From Streptomyces yatensis (GTDB lineage Bacteria > Actinomycetota > Actinomycetes > Streptomycetales > Streptomycetaceae), in NCBI RefSeq assembly GCF_018069625.1, contig NZ_CP072941.1, positions 2,852,001-2,916,000 on the forward strand: a DNA stretch of 64,000 bases, read 5' to 3'. Below, one piece after another: positions 43,226-51,988 of the stretch. Below the pieces are notes generated by a model. That model was not told the origin of the DNA. It worked only from the letters and a program-made list of their open reading frames with translations, and did no database searches. Position 1 is the first letter of the stretch, and every line of letters begins with the position of its first letter. A program made the position numbers and the translations under genes.

Positions 43226-43930
43226 ATGACAGACAACGTGCCGGTGCGTTGTCCCGCGTGCCGTCGCGAGCAGTCGTTCACGCCGCCCACCTTCCCCTGT
43301 TCCTGCGGCGCGCCGGTCACCCTGCCCGTCCTCCGCGACGGCGCCCCGGAGGAGGTGGCCCACCGCACCTGGGAGAACCTCTGGGTGGCGGTGAACTGCC
43401 CGTCCTGCGGGCATCGGGGCCACTGGCCGCAGCCGGAACTGGGCTGCGACTGCGGCGCGGTGGTCCGCGTCCCCGTCGCGGCCGCGCCGCCCCCGGCCGA
43501 CCCGGGCGGGGTGGCCGGGGGCGGCGGCCCGGTCGTGCGGCGACCGGCCTTCCGGCCGGTGACGATCCGTACGGCGCGGGACGCGGTCACCGCCGCCTCG
43601 CTGTATCTGAAGTGGCTCGGCTTCCACAGCCTGCGGCCCTCGGAGGACCGGGCCGCGTCCGGGGTGGACCTCTACGGGACGGGCGTCGTCGCCCAGGTCG
43701 ATCCGACCACCCGCCCCACCGGGCTGCGGGACATCGAATGCCTGTGGCTGAACGGGCTCCAGAAGTCGGCGATGAGCGTCTTCTTCTCGCTCGCGGGCTA
43801 TGCGCGGGAGGCGCGGGCGCGCGCCGACGCGCTCCATCTGCCGCTGTTCATCATGGACCTCACCGGCACCCCCCAGCCCGTCAACGACCCGGCGGACGCG
43901 CTGATCAGGATGGGGCCGCCGGACGGCTGA
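43226..43930 (+). CDS. Double zinc-ribbon protein with degenerate Mrr-like nuclease domain
   Basis: This 234-residue protein has two N-terminal zinc-ribbon-like units: Cys9/Cys12 with Cys25/Cys27, and Cys58/Cys61 with Cys74/Cys76. A Pro/Gly linker (85-105) leads to a C-terminal domain (about 115-225) with an Mrr-type restriction-endonuclease layout: AASLYLKWLGFHSLRPSED, GVDLYGTGVVAQVD, then VFFSLAGYAREARARADALH. The expected PD-(D/E)xK pattern would be Asp148...Gln-Val-Lys, but the Lys position is Asp159, so cleavage activity is doubtful. DNA binding or a regulatory role is possible. Start chosen at the ATG 7 bases after GGAG. Confidence 0.75.
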   Translation: MTDNVPVRCPACRREQSFTPPTFPCSCGAPVTLPVLRDGAPEEVAHRTWENLWVAVNCPSCGHRGHWPQPELGCDCGAVVRVPVAAAPPPADPGGVAGGGGPVVRRPAFRPVTIRTARDAVTAASLYLKWLGFHSLRPSEDRAASGVDLYGTGVVAQVDPTTRPTGLRDIECLWLNGLQKSAMSVFFSLAGYAREARARADALHLPLFIMDLTGTPQPVNDPADALIRMGPPDG

Positions 43931-44031
43931 CCCGGTCGGCCCTTGCGCTCATGACCGGGGAACGCTTCCGTTGAGACGCCGCCCTCCACCGTTCACCGTC
44001 CCATCCGCTCGACCGGCCGGAGGCCGAAACG

Positions 44032-44793
44032 ATGGCTGTTCCGTGGTACCCGAGATCATGGGCCCCTCTCGCCGCCGCCCTGACCCTGCTTCTGGTGACC
44101 GGCTGCGCGGGCGGCGATGTGCCGCCGCCCACGGTGGAGAGCTCCTCGGCCGCACCGGCGCCCCCGTCCGACGCCACACCGGGCACGCCCACCCCGCTCA
44201 CCAGCCCTGATGCCACCGACGGCGGAAAGGCCGTGGAGGAGGACATCAACGCGGCGGTCTCCGTCACCACCACCTACTGGCAGACCCACTGGCCCGAATT
44301 GTTCACCGGCGGCTACAACCCGCCCAGGATCCTGGGTGCCTACGACGGCGACACCCCCGGTACGCCGCTGTGCGGAAGTGAGCCGCTCCCCGACGACAAC
44401 GCCGTCTACTGCCCCGACGGCGACTACATAGCGTGGGACATGGACCTGATGCGCTGGGGCCATGCGCGGGGCGACGCCTGGGTCTATCTGGTGATCGCCC
44501 ATGAGTGGGGCCACGCCGTCCAGAACCGGCTGGACGCGGGCCTGGTCGACCTCGCCCGTGAGCTGCAGGCCGACTGTCTGGCCGGGGCGGTCCTCTTCGG
44601 CGCCGCCCAGGACGGGACGCTGACCTTCGAGGAGGGTGACACCGAGGAGCTGGCGGACGCCCTGACCGCGCTCGCCGACCGGACCCCGTGGACCGACGTC
44701 TCCGACCACGGCGACGCCTCCCAGCGGGTCGGCTACTTCAGCCGCGGCGCGCGATCCGGGGTGAAGTCGTGCCTGCCGAACGTCGTCCAGTGA
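44032..44793 (+). CDS. Putative neutral zinc metallopeptidase lipoprotein
   Basis: This exported, lipid-anchored peptidase has 253 residues with the lipobox LVTGC (Cys25). A Ser/Pro/Thr-rich linker (about 28-65) precedes a catalytic domain with the zinc motif HEWGH (157-161) and the downstream acidic ligand region ARELQADCLAGAVLFG. This is the order seen in YpfJ-type neutral zinc metallopeptidases. Cys114, Cys127, Cys177 and Cys248 may form disulfides. The ATG follows GGAGG at 8 bases. The substrate is unknown. Confidence 0.9.
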   Translation: MAVPWYPRSWAPLAAALTLLLVTGCAGGDVPPPTVESSSAAPAPPSDATPGTPTPLTSPDATDGGKAVEEDINAAVSVTTTYWQTHWPELFTGGYNPPRILGAYDGDTPGTPLCGSEPLPDDNAVYCPDGDYIAWDMDLMRWGHARGDAWVYLVIAHEWGHAVQNRLDAGLVDLARELQADCLAGAVLFGAAQDGTLTFEEGDTEELADALTALADRTPWTDVSDHGDASQRVGYFSRGARSGVKSCLPNVVQ

Positions 44794-44798
44794 CGGGC

Positions 44799-44890
44799 GG
44801 GGTGCGGGCCCCCGCGGTGGCGGGGGCGTGGGCCCCGCCGTGATGGGGGTGTGGGCCCCGCCGTGATGGGGGTGTGGGCCCCTGCTGGAG
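44799..44890. repeat. 23-bp tandem repeat, four copies
   Basis: Units (G)GGGGTGTGGGCCCCGCCGTGAT start at about 44799, 44822, 44845 and 44868; the middle two are almost identical. The array fills the gap between the peptidase stop and the convergent ligase stop, and each unit contains a GGGCCC palindrome. Confidence 0.85.
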
Positions 44891-44909
44891 TAGAGGGGCC
44901 CGCGACTCA

Positions 44910-46634
44910 TCAGCTGGGCGCGGTCTGCGGCTCGGCCCGCTCGACCGGTGCTTCGGATCTGGCCGGACCGTCCTCGGACCGGGTCTCGGGCAGCAGCTCC
45001 CGCGCGGCCGCCTCCCGCAGCTCGACCTTGCGGACCTTGCCGCTGACCGTCATCGGGAAGGCGTCCATGAGCCGCAGATAGCGGGGGACCTTGTAGTGGG
45101 CGAGGCGGCCCCGGCAGAAGCGGGCGAGCTCATCGCGGGTGAGGGTCCTGGCGCCCTCGCGCAGGATGACGCAGGCCAGCACCTCCTCGCCGTACTTCTC
45201 GTCCGGTACGCCGACGACCTGCACATCCGCCACCTTGGGGTGGGTGTGCAGAAACTCCTCGATCTCCCGCGGATAGACGTTCTCCCCACCGCGGACGATC
45301 ATGTCCTTGATCCGGCCGACGATCTGGACGTATCCCTCGCCGTCCATCACCGCGAGGTCACCGGTGTGCATCCAGCGCGCCGAGTCGATCGCCTCGGCGG
45401 TCCGCTCGGGCTCCTGCCAGTAGCCGAGCATCACCGAGTAGCCGCGGGTGCACAGCTCGCCGCGGGTGCCGCGGGGCACGGTCGCCCCGGTCACCGGGTC
45501 GACGATCTTGACCTCGACATGCGGCAGCACCCGGCCGACCGTCGAGGTGCGGCGGGCCAGGTCGTCATCGGGCCGGGTCTGGGCGGAGACCGGCGAGGTC
45601 TCGGTCATGCCGTAGCAGATGGACACCTCCCCCATGTGCATCTCGGCGACCACCCGCCGCATCACCTCCACCGGGCAGGGCGATCCGGCCATGATCCCGG
45701 TGCGCAGCGAGCTGAGGTCGAAGGTGGCGAAGTCCGGCAGGGCCAGCTCGGCGATGAACATGGTGGGGACGCCGTACAGCGAGGTGCAGCGCTCCCGTTC
45801 GACGGCGGCCAGGGTGGCGACGGGGTCGAAGGTGGCGGCGGGGATGACCACGCAGGCGCCGTGGCTGGTGGCCGCGAGGTTGCCCATGACCATGCCGAAG
45901 CAGTGGTAGAAGGGCACCGGCACACAGATCCGGTCCTCGGCGGTGTAGCGGACCGTCTCCCCCACGAAGTAGCCGTTGTTGAGGATGTTGTGGTGGGAGA
46001 GGGTGGCGCCCTTGGGGAAGCCGGTGGTGCCGGAGGTGTACTGGATGTTGACCGCGTCGTCACAGCTGATCCGGGCCTCGCGCTCGGCGAGCCGCTCGGG
46101 GGGCACATCGGCCCCGGCGCGCACCAGCCCGTCCCAGGTCCGGTCGCCGATGTAGATGACATCGCGCAGCGGGGAGCAGGCCGATCGCACCTGCTCGACC
46201 ATCCGCCGGTAGTCGCTGGTCTTGTGCTCGATGGAGGAGACCAGGACCGAGATTCCGGCCTGCTGGAGTACGTACCGCAACTCGTGGACGCGGTACGCGG
46301 GGTTGATATTGACCATGATGGCGCCGATGCGGGCGGTGGCGTACTGCAACAGCACCCATTCGGGGCAGTTGATGGCCCAGATGCCGACCCGGTCGCCCTT
46401 GGCGACCCCCTTGGCCATCAGCCCGAGCGCGACCTCCTCGACCGACCTGCCGAACTCGGCGTAGGTCCAGCGGCGGCCGGAGGGGACGTCGACGAGCGCC
46501 TCGCGGTCGCCGTACAGCTCGACGGCCCGGGCCAGATTGGCGCCGATGGTGTCGCCGAGCAGCGGGAGGTCCCCGGCTCCGCTGGCGTAGGAGAGCCCCG
46601 CTGGGCTTGGTGGGTCAGACGTGAGGTCGGTCAT
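44910..46634 (-). CDS. Fatty acyl-CoA synthetase (FadD-type AMP ligase)
   Basis: This activates a carboxylic acid to its CoA thioester via an acyl-adenylate. The 574 residues show the P-loop-like [18 protein letters not shown] (about 205), [21 protein letters not shown] (A5), [11 protein letters not shown] (A7), [20 protein letters not shown] (A8) and the C-terminal catalytic Lys in [11 protein letters not shown]. It is closest to medium/long-chain FadD proteins. The ATG follows AAGGAG. It lies 73 bp downstream of a second AMP ligase gene on the same strand; both are probably controlled by the divergent LuxR regulator. Confidence 0.93.
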   Translation of the reverse strand: MTDLTSDPPSPAGLSYASGAGDLPLLGDTIGANLARAVELYGDREALVDVPSGRRWTYAEFGRSVEEVALGLMAKGVAKGDRVGIWAINCPEWVLLQYATARIGAIMVNINPAYRVHELRYVLQQAGISVLVSSIEHKTSDYRRMVEQVRSACSPLRDVIYIGDRTWDGLVRAGADVPPERLAEREARISCDDAVNIQYTSGTTGFPKGATLSHHNILNNGYFVGETVRYTAEDRICVPVPFYHCFGMVMGNLAATSHGACVVIPAATFDPVATLAAVERERCTSLYGVPTMFIAELALPDFATFDLSSLRTGIMAGSPCPVEVMRRVVAEMHMGEVSICYGMTETSPVSAQTRPDDDLARRTSTVGRVLPHVEVKIVDPVTGATVPRGTRGELCTRGYSVMLGYWQEPERTAEAIDSARWMHTGDLAVMDGEGYVQIVGRIKDMIVRGGENVYPREIEEFLHTHPKVADVQVVGVPDEKYGEEVLACVILREGARTLTRDELARFCRGRLAHYKVPRYLRLMDAFPMTVSGKVRKVELREAAARELLPETRSEDGPARSEAPVERAEPQTAPS

Positions 46635-46707
46635 GGGAGCTCCTTGGGGTCACGTTCACGTACGCCTTCACGTTCGTGCGGGTGGGTCATCATATGAGCG
46701 TCAGTCA

Positions 46708-48426
46708 TCAGATCTCCTCATAAAACTCGATACCGCCACCCTGTGCCGTGCGTTCACGCAGCTCGATCCGGCGAATCTTCCCGGAAACCGTCTTGGGGAG
46801 GTCGGCGAACTCCAAGCGGCGGATCCGCTTGTACGGCGCGAGCACCGCCCGCGAGTGCGCGAACAGCGCCTTCGCGGTGTCCGGGCCGGGCTCCCAGCCC
46901 TCCGCCAGCACGATGTACGCCTTCGGCACGGCCAGCCGCAGCGGATCGGGGGCCGGGACGACGGCGGCCTCGGCGACCGCCTCGTGCTCCAGCAGCGCGC
47001 TCTCCAGCTCGAACGGCGAGATCTTGTAGTCGGACGCCTTGAAGACGTCGTCGGCGCGGCCGATGTAGGTGATGTAGCCGTCCGCGTCGCGCGAGCCGAT
47101 GTCCCCGGTGCGGTAGTAACCGCCCGCGGTGGCCTCGGCGGTGCGCTCCCCGTCGCCCTCGTAGCCGGTCATCAGGCCGACGGGACGGCCCTCGGGGCCG
47201 GTGAGATCGAGGCAGATCTCGCCCTCCTCACCGGGCCGGCCGGTGACCGGATCCAGCAGGACGACCCGGAAGCCGGGGGTCGGGCGTCCCATCGAGCCGG
47301 GCTTGAGCGGCTGTCCGGGGGTGTTGGCCACCTGAACGGCGGTCTCGGTCTGGCCGAAGCCGTCCCGGATGGTCACCCCCCAGGCACGCCGCACATGCTC
47401 GATGACCTCGGGGTTGAGCGGCTCGCCCGCGGCCAGGGCCTCCCGGGGCGGAGTGCGCAGCTGGGTGAGATCGGCCTGGATGAGCATCCGCCAGACGGTG
47501 GGCGGGGCGCAGAAGGTGGTGATGGCACAGCGGTCCATCTCGGCCATCAGACGGTTGGCGTCGAAGCGCGTGTAGTTGTGGACGAAGACGGTGGCCTCGG
47601 CGTTCCAGGGGGCGAAGAGATTGGACCAGGCGTGCTTGGCCCATCCGGGGGAGGAGATGTTGAGGTGGACATCGCCCGGCTTGACCCCGATCCAGTACAT
47701 CGTCGCCAGATGCCCGATGGGATACGAGATATGGGTGTGCTCGACCAGCTTGGGGCGGGCGGTGGTGCCGGAGGTGAAGTACAGCATCAGGGGGTCGGTG
47801 GCGAGGGTCGGCCCGTCGGGGACGAAGGGCTCGTCGTCCCCCGCGCCGTCCCCCGCGCCGTCCACCGTGATGCCCGCGGTCCCGGCGTCCTCGTAGGCGA
47901 GCCAGCCCTCGGGCGCGCCGCCGACCGCGATCCGGGTGTAGTCGCCCGGCACCTCCGCGAACTTCTCCGTGTCCGCACCCCGCACGACCACATGCGCCGC
48001 CCGGCCGCGCTCGATGCGGTCGGCCAGGTCGAGCGGGCCGAGCAGCGGGGTGGCGGGGATGACGACGGCGCGCAGCTTCATCGCGGCCAGCGCGGTCTCC
48101 CACAGCTCGACCTGGTTGCCGAGCATGACCACGATGCGGTCACCGGCCCGGACGCCGCGGTCGCGCAGCCAGTTCGCGGCCCGGTTGGAGCGGCGGCGCA
48201 GCTCCTCGAAGGTCAGTCGGATCTCGCCGCCGTCCTCCTCGACGATGTGCAGGGCGGTACGGTCGCCGCCGCGCGCGGCGATCCCGTCGAACCAGTCCAG
48301 GGCCCAGTTGAACCGCTCCGGGCGTGGCCAGCCGAACCCTTCGTACGCCGCCGCGTAGTCCTCCCGGTGGTCGAGCAGGAAGTCCCGTGCCTCGCGGAAG
48401 TCGTGAGCCGGATTCATTGCTGTCAC
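46708..48426 (-). CDS. Acyl-CoA synthetase-like AMP ligase (ACSM-type)
   Basis: This adenylate-forming enzyme of 572 residues is related to medium-chain acyl-CoA or benzoate ligases. Motifs: YFTSGTTARPKLVEHTH, where the usual GTTGxPK is GTTARPK; SPGWAKHAWSNLFAPW; GFGQTETAVQV; YYRTGDIGSRDADGYITYIG; ADDVFKASDYKISPFELE; and TVSGKIRRIEL with the C-terminal Lys. A DGAGDGAGDD linker lies near residue 190. The GTG start follows AGGAGG. The substrate is unknown; divergent placement beside a GAF-LuxR regulator suggests induction by an acid or its CoA ester. Confidence 0.92.
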   Translation of the reverse strand: MTAMNPAHDFREARDFLLDHREDYAAAYEGFGWPRPERFNWALDWFDGIAARGGDRTALHIVEEDGGEIRLTFEELRRRSNRAANWLRDRGVRAGDRIVVMLGNQVELWETALAAMKLRAVVIPATPLLGPLDLADRIERGRAAHVVVRGADTEKFAEVPGDYTRIAVGGAPEGWLAYEDAGTAGITVDGAGDGAGDDEPFVPDGPTLATDPLMLYFTSGTTARPKLVEHTHISYPIGHLATMYWIGVKPGDVHLNISSPGWAKHAWSNLFAPWNAEATVFVHNYTRFDANRLMAEMDRCAITTFCAPPTVWRMLIQADLTQLRTPPREALAAGEPLNPEVIEHVRRAWGVTIRDGFGQTETAVQVANTPGQPLKPGSMGRPTPGFRVVLLDPVTGRPGEEGEICLDLTGPEGRPVGLMTGYEGDGERTAEATAGGYYRTGDIGSRDADGYITYIGRADDVFKASDYKISPFELESALLEHEAVAEAAVVPAPDPLRLAVPKAYIVLAEGWEPGPDTAKALFAHSRAVLAPYKRIRRLEFADLPKTVSGKIRRIELRERTAQGGGIEFYEEI

Positions 48427-48487
48427 TTGTCCTCCTGAATGGCGTACCGCTCGCTAGCATCGTGCGACGGGTGATCTGAGTCTCACT

Positions 48488-48503
48488 ACCCCCGGACGGG
48501 GGT
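48488..48503. promoter_or_regulatory. ACCCCC-GGAC-GGGGGT inverted repeat, candidate operator
   Basis: A perfect 6-bp inverted repeat with a 4-bp centre lies 39 bases upstream of the LuxR start, within the 100-bp divergent region shared with the ligase genes. It is the only strong dyad there and is a candidate site for the LuxR-type protein. Confidence 0.5.
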
Positions 48504-48526
48504 GGCGCTGGATGCGGGAGGTGGCC

Positions 48527-49441
48527 GTGACGGGATCGGACGGGGCCGTCGACATACGGAACACGCTGCAGCGGATGCGCCGGCGCGGTGGGCTGCCCGT
48601 CGCGTTCGGCGGGCTGTTCTCGGGGTCACGGCAGTTCCGGATCTCGGAACTCACCGGCACCACGACCAACTCCCTGCGGGGTCTGGCCATCACACCCGGC
48701 AACGGTCTCGGCGGCAAGGTCCTCACCATGTCCCGGCCGATCTCGGTGGTGGACTACCCCGCCTCACGGGCGATCAGCCATGAGTACGACGCGGCCGTGG
48801 GGGCGGAGGGGCTGCGCTCGATGCTCGCGGTGCCGGTGGTGGTGCGCGGGCGGGTGCGCGGGGTGCTGTACGGCGCGCTGCGCCAGCCGCTGCTGCTCGG
48901 CGACCGGGCGCTGACCGCGGCCGTGGAGTCGGCGCGCGAACTGGAACGCGTGCTGGAGAGCGAGCTGGCGCAGGAGCTGGCGGTACGGGAGGAGGCGCAG
49001 CGGCTGCTGACCGAGGCGCGTCAGCGGCGGGGGCAGCCGCCGGGACCGCAGTGGGAGCCGTCGGCGGAGGAGACCGATCCGGCGGTGTGGGAGGAGGTGC
49101 GCGAGGCCCACGGCGATCTGCGGGCCCTGGCGCACCGGGTGCCCGACCCCCAGCTGCGCGAGGAGATACTCACCGCCTGCTCCCGGCTGGCCAGGGCCTC
49201 GTCGGGGCGCGGCCGGCAGCGCGAGCACCGGAACGGGGGGACCGGGGTGGAGCTGTCGCCGCGCGAGGTGGATGTGCTGGCGTGTGTGGCCTCGGGGGCG
49301 ACGAATTCGACGGCGGCCGAGCGGCTGGGGTTGCGGCCGGAGACGGTCAAGAGCTATCTGCGCTCGTCCATGCGGAAGTTGGGGGCCCATACCCGTCTCC
49401 ACGCGGTGGTCGAGGCCCGCCGTGCGGGGCTCTTGCCGTAG
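48527..49441 (+). CDS. GAF-LuxR family transcriptional regulator
   Basis: This regulator has 304 residues from the GTG 5 bases after GGGAGG; an ATG five codons earlier lacks a ribosome site. A GAF-like N-terminal domain (about 10-140, with RQFRISELTGTTTNSLRGL, LGGKVLTMSRPISVVDY and AVPVVVRGRVRGVLYGAL) is followed by a helical linker (about 145-225) and a C-terminal LuxR HTH (LSPREVDVLACVASGATNST, AERLGLRPETVKSYLRSSMR). This architecture is frequent beside acyl-CoA ligase or dehydrogenase genes in actinobacteria, so it probably controls the two ligases. Confidence 0.9.
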   Translation: MTGSDGAVDIRNTLQRMRRRGGLPVAFGGLFSGSRQFRISELTGTTTNSLRGLAITPGNGLGGKVLTMSRPISVVDYPASRAISHEYDAAVGAEGLRSMLAVPVVVRGRVRGVLYGALRQPLLLGDRALTAAVESARELERVLESELAQELAVREEAQRLLTEARQRRGQPPGPQWEPSAEETDPAVWEEVREAHGDLRALAHRVPDPQLREEILTACSRLARASSGRGRQREHRNGGTGVELSPREVDVLACVASGATNSTAAERLGLRPETVKSYLRSSMRKLGAHTRLHAVVEARRAGLLP

Positions 49442-49513
49442 CAGGCGGCGGGTGCGGGCGCCGGTGGGGCCCAGGGCGGCCCCTCCGGGTGCCCCCGCGG
49501 AAAACGTTTGATC

Positions 49514-49532
49514 CGAGGCAATTCTTGCCTCG
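49514..49532. terminator. Hairpin CGAGGCAA-TTC-TTGCCTCG
   Basis: A perfect 8-bp stem with a 3-nt loop lies about 70 bases past the LuxR regulator stop. It may end that transcript, or be an operator upstream of corA. Confidence 0.5.
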
Positions 49533-49616
49533 CCCACCGCTCCCCCGGGACGCACCACGGTCATATAGGGCGATATCCTGCACTGAGGTCAGTGCTCGCG
49601 ACAGGAGGTGAGGTCC

Positions 49617-49676
49617 ATGGACAGTGAGCCTCCCAGTCGTATGCCCCGAGGCGCCGCCGCGGCCCGGACGCGCTGA
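49617..49676 (+). CDS. Possible 19-residue leader peptide upstream of corA
   Basis: An ATG 8 bases after AGGAGG opens a 19-codon frame (M-D-S-E-P-P-S-R-M-P-R-G, then Ala/Arg-rich) ending 71 bases before the corA start. The ribosome site is stronger than that of corA itself (AAAGGA). It contains a Pro-Pro pair; proline codons matter in the enterobacterial corA and mgtA leaders. Translation and any role are unproven; chance occurrence is possible. Confidence 0.35.
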   Translation: MDSEPPSRMPRGAAAARTR

Positions 49677-49747
49677 GCGCGCTGCCCGGCTCGGCCCGGA
49701 GGTGGCGCCCGTCCGAGCCCGAGCCCGCTATCCGTAAAGGACCCCCT

Positions 49748-50938
49748 ATGTCCGAGCGCCGCCGCACCCCCCGCCCCACGAGGCGGTACCCCTGGCTGCG
49801 CCCCGGCGGGGCGAACCGGGCCGATGCCGCCCCGCGCCCCGCCCCGGCGCCCCCGGGTCCGCCGCGCGACGAGCAGCGGACCGCCGCCGCCGATGGAACC
49901 CCGCGTGAGCCGGACGAGCGCAGCGTGGTGGACGCCGCCGTGTACCGCGACGGCCGCCGGGTCGGCACCCCCGGCACCCTGGCCGCCACCTACCGGCGGC
50001 TGCGCGAGGAGACCGGCGCGATGGCCTGGATCGGGCTGTACCGGCCGAGCGAGGCGGAGCTGCTCTCGCTGGCCGAGGAGTTCGATCTGCACAAGCTGGC
50101 CATCGAGGACGCGCTGGAGGCCCATCAGCGGCCCAAGCTGGAGCGCTACGGCGAGACGCTCTTCGTGGTGCTGCGCGCCGCCCGCTACCTCGACGCGCCG
50201 GAGGAGGTCGACTTCGGCGAGCTGCACGTCTTCGTGGGCCCCGACTTCGTCATCACCGTCCGGCACGGCGCCGCCCCGGATCTGTCCGCGGTGCGCACCC
50301 GGATGGAGTCCACCCCCGAGCTGCTGGCGCTGGGCCCCGAGGCCGTGCTGTACGCGATCCTCGACGCGGTCGTGGACGGCTATGCCCCGGTGGTGGCCGG
50401 GGTGCAGAACGACATCGACGAGATCGAGACCGAGGTGTTCCGCGGCGACCCCGAGGTGTCGCGGCGCATCTATGAACTCTCCCGCGAGATGGTGGAGTTC
50501 CAGCGCGCCACCCGCCCCCTGGTCGGGATGTTGCACGGGCTGATGGCGGGTTTCGACAAATACGGCACCGATGAGGAGCTGCAGCGCTATCTGCGGGACG
50601 TCGCCGACCACGTCACCCACACCAGCGAGCGCGTGGACGGCTTCCGCTCGGCCCTCACCGACATCCTCGCCGTCAACGCCACCCTGGTGACCCAGCAGCA
50701 GAACGCCGAGATGCGGGCGCTGGCCGAGGCGGGTTTCGAGCAGAACGAGGAGGTCAAGAAGATCTCCGCATGGGCGGCCATCCTGTTCGCACCCACGCTG
50801 GTCGGCACCATCTACGGGATGAACTTCACCCATATGCCCGAGCTGGACTGGGTGTGGGGATATCCGTTCGCGGTCGTGCTGATGGCGGTGGTCTGCGTCA
50901 GCCTGTATGCCATCTTCAAGCGCCGCGGCTGGCTCTGA
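49748..50938 (+). CDS. corA: CorA-family magnesium/cobalt transporter
   Basis: This is an inner-membrane divalent cation channel of 396 residues. A long Pro/Arg-rich N-terminal extension (about 1-60) precedes the cytoplasmic CorA domain (WIGLYRPSEAELLSLAEEFD, HQRPKLERYGETLFVVLRAA, the long helix with DIDEIETEVFRG). Two C-terminal transmembrane helices follow, with the pore signature YGMNF between them and a basic tail (KRRGWL). All family hallmarks are present. A leader region with hairpins and a possible leader ORF suggests regulation beyond simple initiation. Confidence 0.95.
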   Translation: MSERRRTPRPTRRYPWLRPGGANRADAAPRPAPAPPGPPRDEQRTAAADGTPREPDERSVVDAAVYRDGRRVGTPGTLAATYRRLREETGAMAWIGLYRPSEAELLSLAEEFDLHKLAIEDALEAHQRPKLERYGETLFVVLRAARYLDAPEEVDFGELHVFVGPDFVITVRHGAAPDLSAVRTRMESTPELLALGPEAVLYAILDAVVDGYAPVVAGVQNDIDEIETEVFRGDPEVSRRIYELSREMVEFQRATRPLVGMLHGLMAGFDKYGTDEELQRYLRDVADHVTHTSERVDGFRSALTDILAVNATLVTQQQNAEMRALAEAGFEQNEEVKKISAWAAILFAPTLVGTIYGMNFTHMPELDWVWGYPFAVVLMAVVCVSLYAIFKRRGWL

Positions 50939-50965
50939 CGGCGCCCCAACTCCCCGGCCGGCTCG

Positions 50966-50996
50966 GCGATTCAAGGGATTTCCTCGATTGAATCGC
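50966..50996. promoter_or_regulatory. 9-bp inverted repeat GCGATTCAA / TTGAATCGC
   Basis: Perfect 9-bp arms are separated by 13 bp, between corA and the PI-PLC gene. It could terminate the corA message or be an operator for the downstream secreted enzyme; position (28 bp after corA, about 90 bp before the next start) fits either. Confidence 0.5.
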
Positions 50997-51087
50997 TGAT
51001 TCGGCCGCTGTCCATGGCCCCTCCCCCTCGTTTGTGCTTCGATGCCGTCCGGCACGGCACGGGCAGGCGAGCGACGGGAGTACGCGT

Positions 51088-51978
51088 ATGGACCGGCGAG
51101 GGTTCCTCAGGGGTGCGGCCGCGCTGTCCACCGCGGGGCTGGTCACCGCCGCCGGCGGTACCGCGACGGCCACGGCCGCGCCGCCCCGGCCCCTGGCGGC
51201 CCAGGACTGGCTCTCCGCCCTCGCCGACGCCACCCCGGTCCAGCGGCTGACCCTGCCCGGCACCCACAACTCCGGCGCCCGCTTCGGCGGCCCGTGGACC
51301 GAGTGCCAGAACACCACCATCGCCGACCAGCTCAGCAGCGGCATCCGCTTCCTGGACATCCGTTGCCGCGCCTTCGAGAACGCCTTCCCCATCCACCACG
51401 GCGCCTTCTACCAGAACCTCAACTTCGACGATGTGCTCGGCGCCTGCCGCTCCTTTCTGTCCGCGCATCCGTCGGAGACCGTGCTGATGCGGGTCAAGCA
51501 GGAGTACTCGGAGGAGAGCGCCGCGGAGTTCCGCCGAATCTTCGACACCTACCTGGACGACAAGGGCTGGCGCCCGCTGTTCCGCCTGGACAGCACCCTC
51601 CCCGCCCTGGGCCAGGCCCGGGGCAGGGTGGTGCTGCTCGCCGACTCGGACGACATGCCGGGGGTGCGGTACGGCGACGGGGGGCTCTTCGACATCCAGG
51701 ACGACTACATGGCGGAGCCGTTCGGCAAGTACCCGAAGATCGAGGCGCAGTTCCGCAAGGCGGCGGCCCAGCCCGGCAAGCTCTTCATCAACTATGTCTC
51801 CACCGCCGCCCTGCTGCCGCCCCGCTCCAACGCGGACCGGCTCAACCCGCAGGTGAAGTCGTTCCTGGAGGGCGCCGAGGCACAGGGCTGGACCGGGCTC
51901 GGGATCGTTCCGATGGACTTCCCGAACACCGCGTCCGGCCTGGTCGACGCCCTCGTCCGGCACAATCCGGCGGGCTGA
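51088..51978 (+). CDS. Tat-exported phosphatidylinositol-specific phospholipase C
   Basis: This secreted phospholipase of 296 residues has a twin-arginine signal (DRRGFLRGAA at 2-11) followed by a hydrophobic stretch and ATATAA. The X-domain motifs are LTLPGTHNSGARFG with catalytic His59, IRFLDIRCRAF, the second His in FPIHHGAFY (102/103), VLMRVKQEYSEES and the GKLFINYVST block. It is a single-domain bacterial PI-PLC of normal size. The ATG follows GGGAG. The substrate is likely a phosphoinositide or GPI-like lipid. It is convergent with the cellulase gene, with 10 bp between the stops. Confidence 0.92.
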   Translation: MDRRGFLRGAAALSTAGLVTAAGGTATATAAPPRPLAAQDWLSALADATPVQRLTLPGTHNSGARFGGPWTECQNTTIADQLSSGIRFLDIRCRAFENAFPIHHGAFYQNLNFDDVLGACRSFLSAHPSETVLMRVKQEYSEESAAEFRRIFDTYLDDKGWRPLFRLDSTLPALGQARGRVVLLADSDDMPGVRYGDGGLFDIQDDYMAEPFGKYPKIEAQFRKAAAQPGKLFINYVSTAALLPPRSNADRLNPQVKSFLEGAEAQGWTGLGIVPMDFPNTASGLVDALVRHNPAG

Positions 51979-51988
51979 CCGAGGAGCG

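Larger units (their letters stand above)
49442..49747. other. 306-bp structured region upstream of corA
   Basis: Beyond the LuxR stop this stretch holds an 8-bp hairpin (49514-49532), TATAGGG/GATATCC promoter-like AT-rich words near 49565-49578, a CACTGA-GG-TCAGTG dyad (49581-49594) and a 19-codon ORF with an AGGAGG ribosome site (49617-49676). I see no larger gene. The elements together look like a regulatory leader for the CorA gene. Confidence 0.5.

Noticed and set aside
44874..48438. Two frames over 600 codons antisense to the AMP ligases
   Set aside because: The opposite strand carries full adenylation motifs; these frames have shadow composition.
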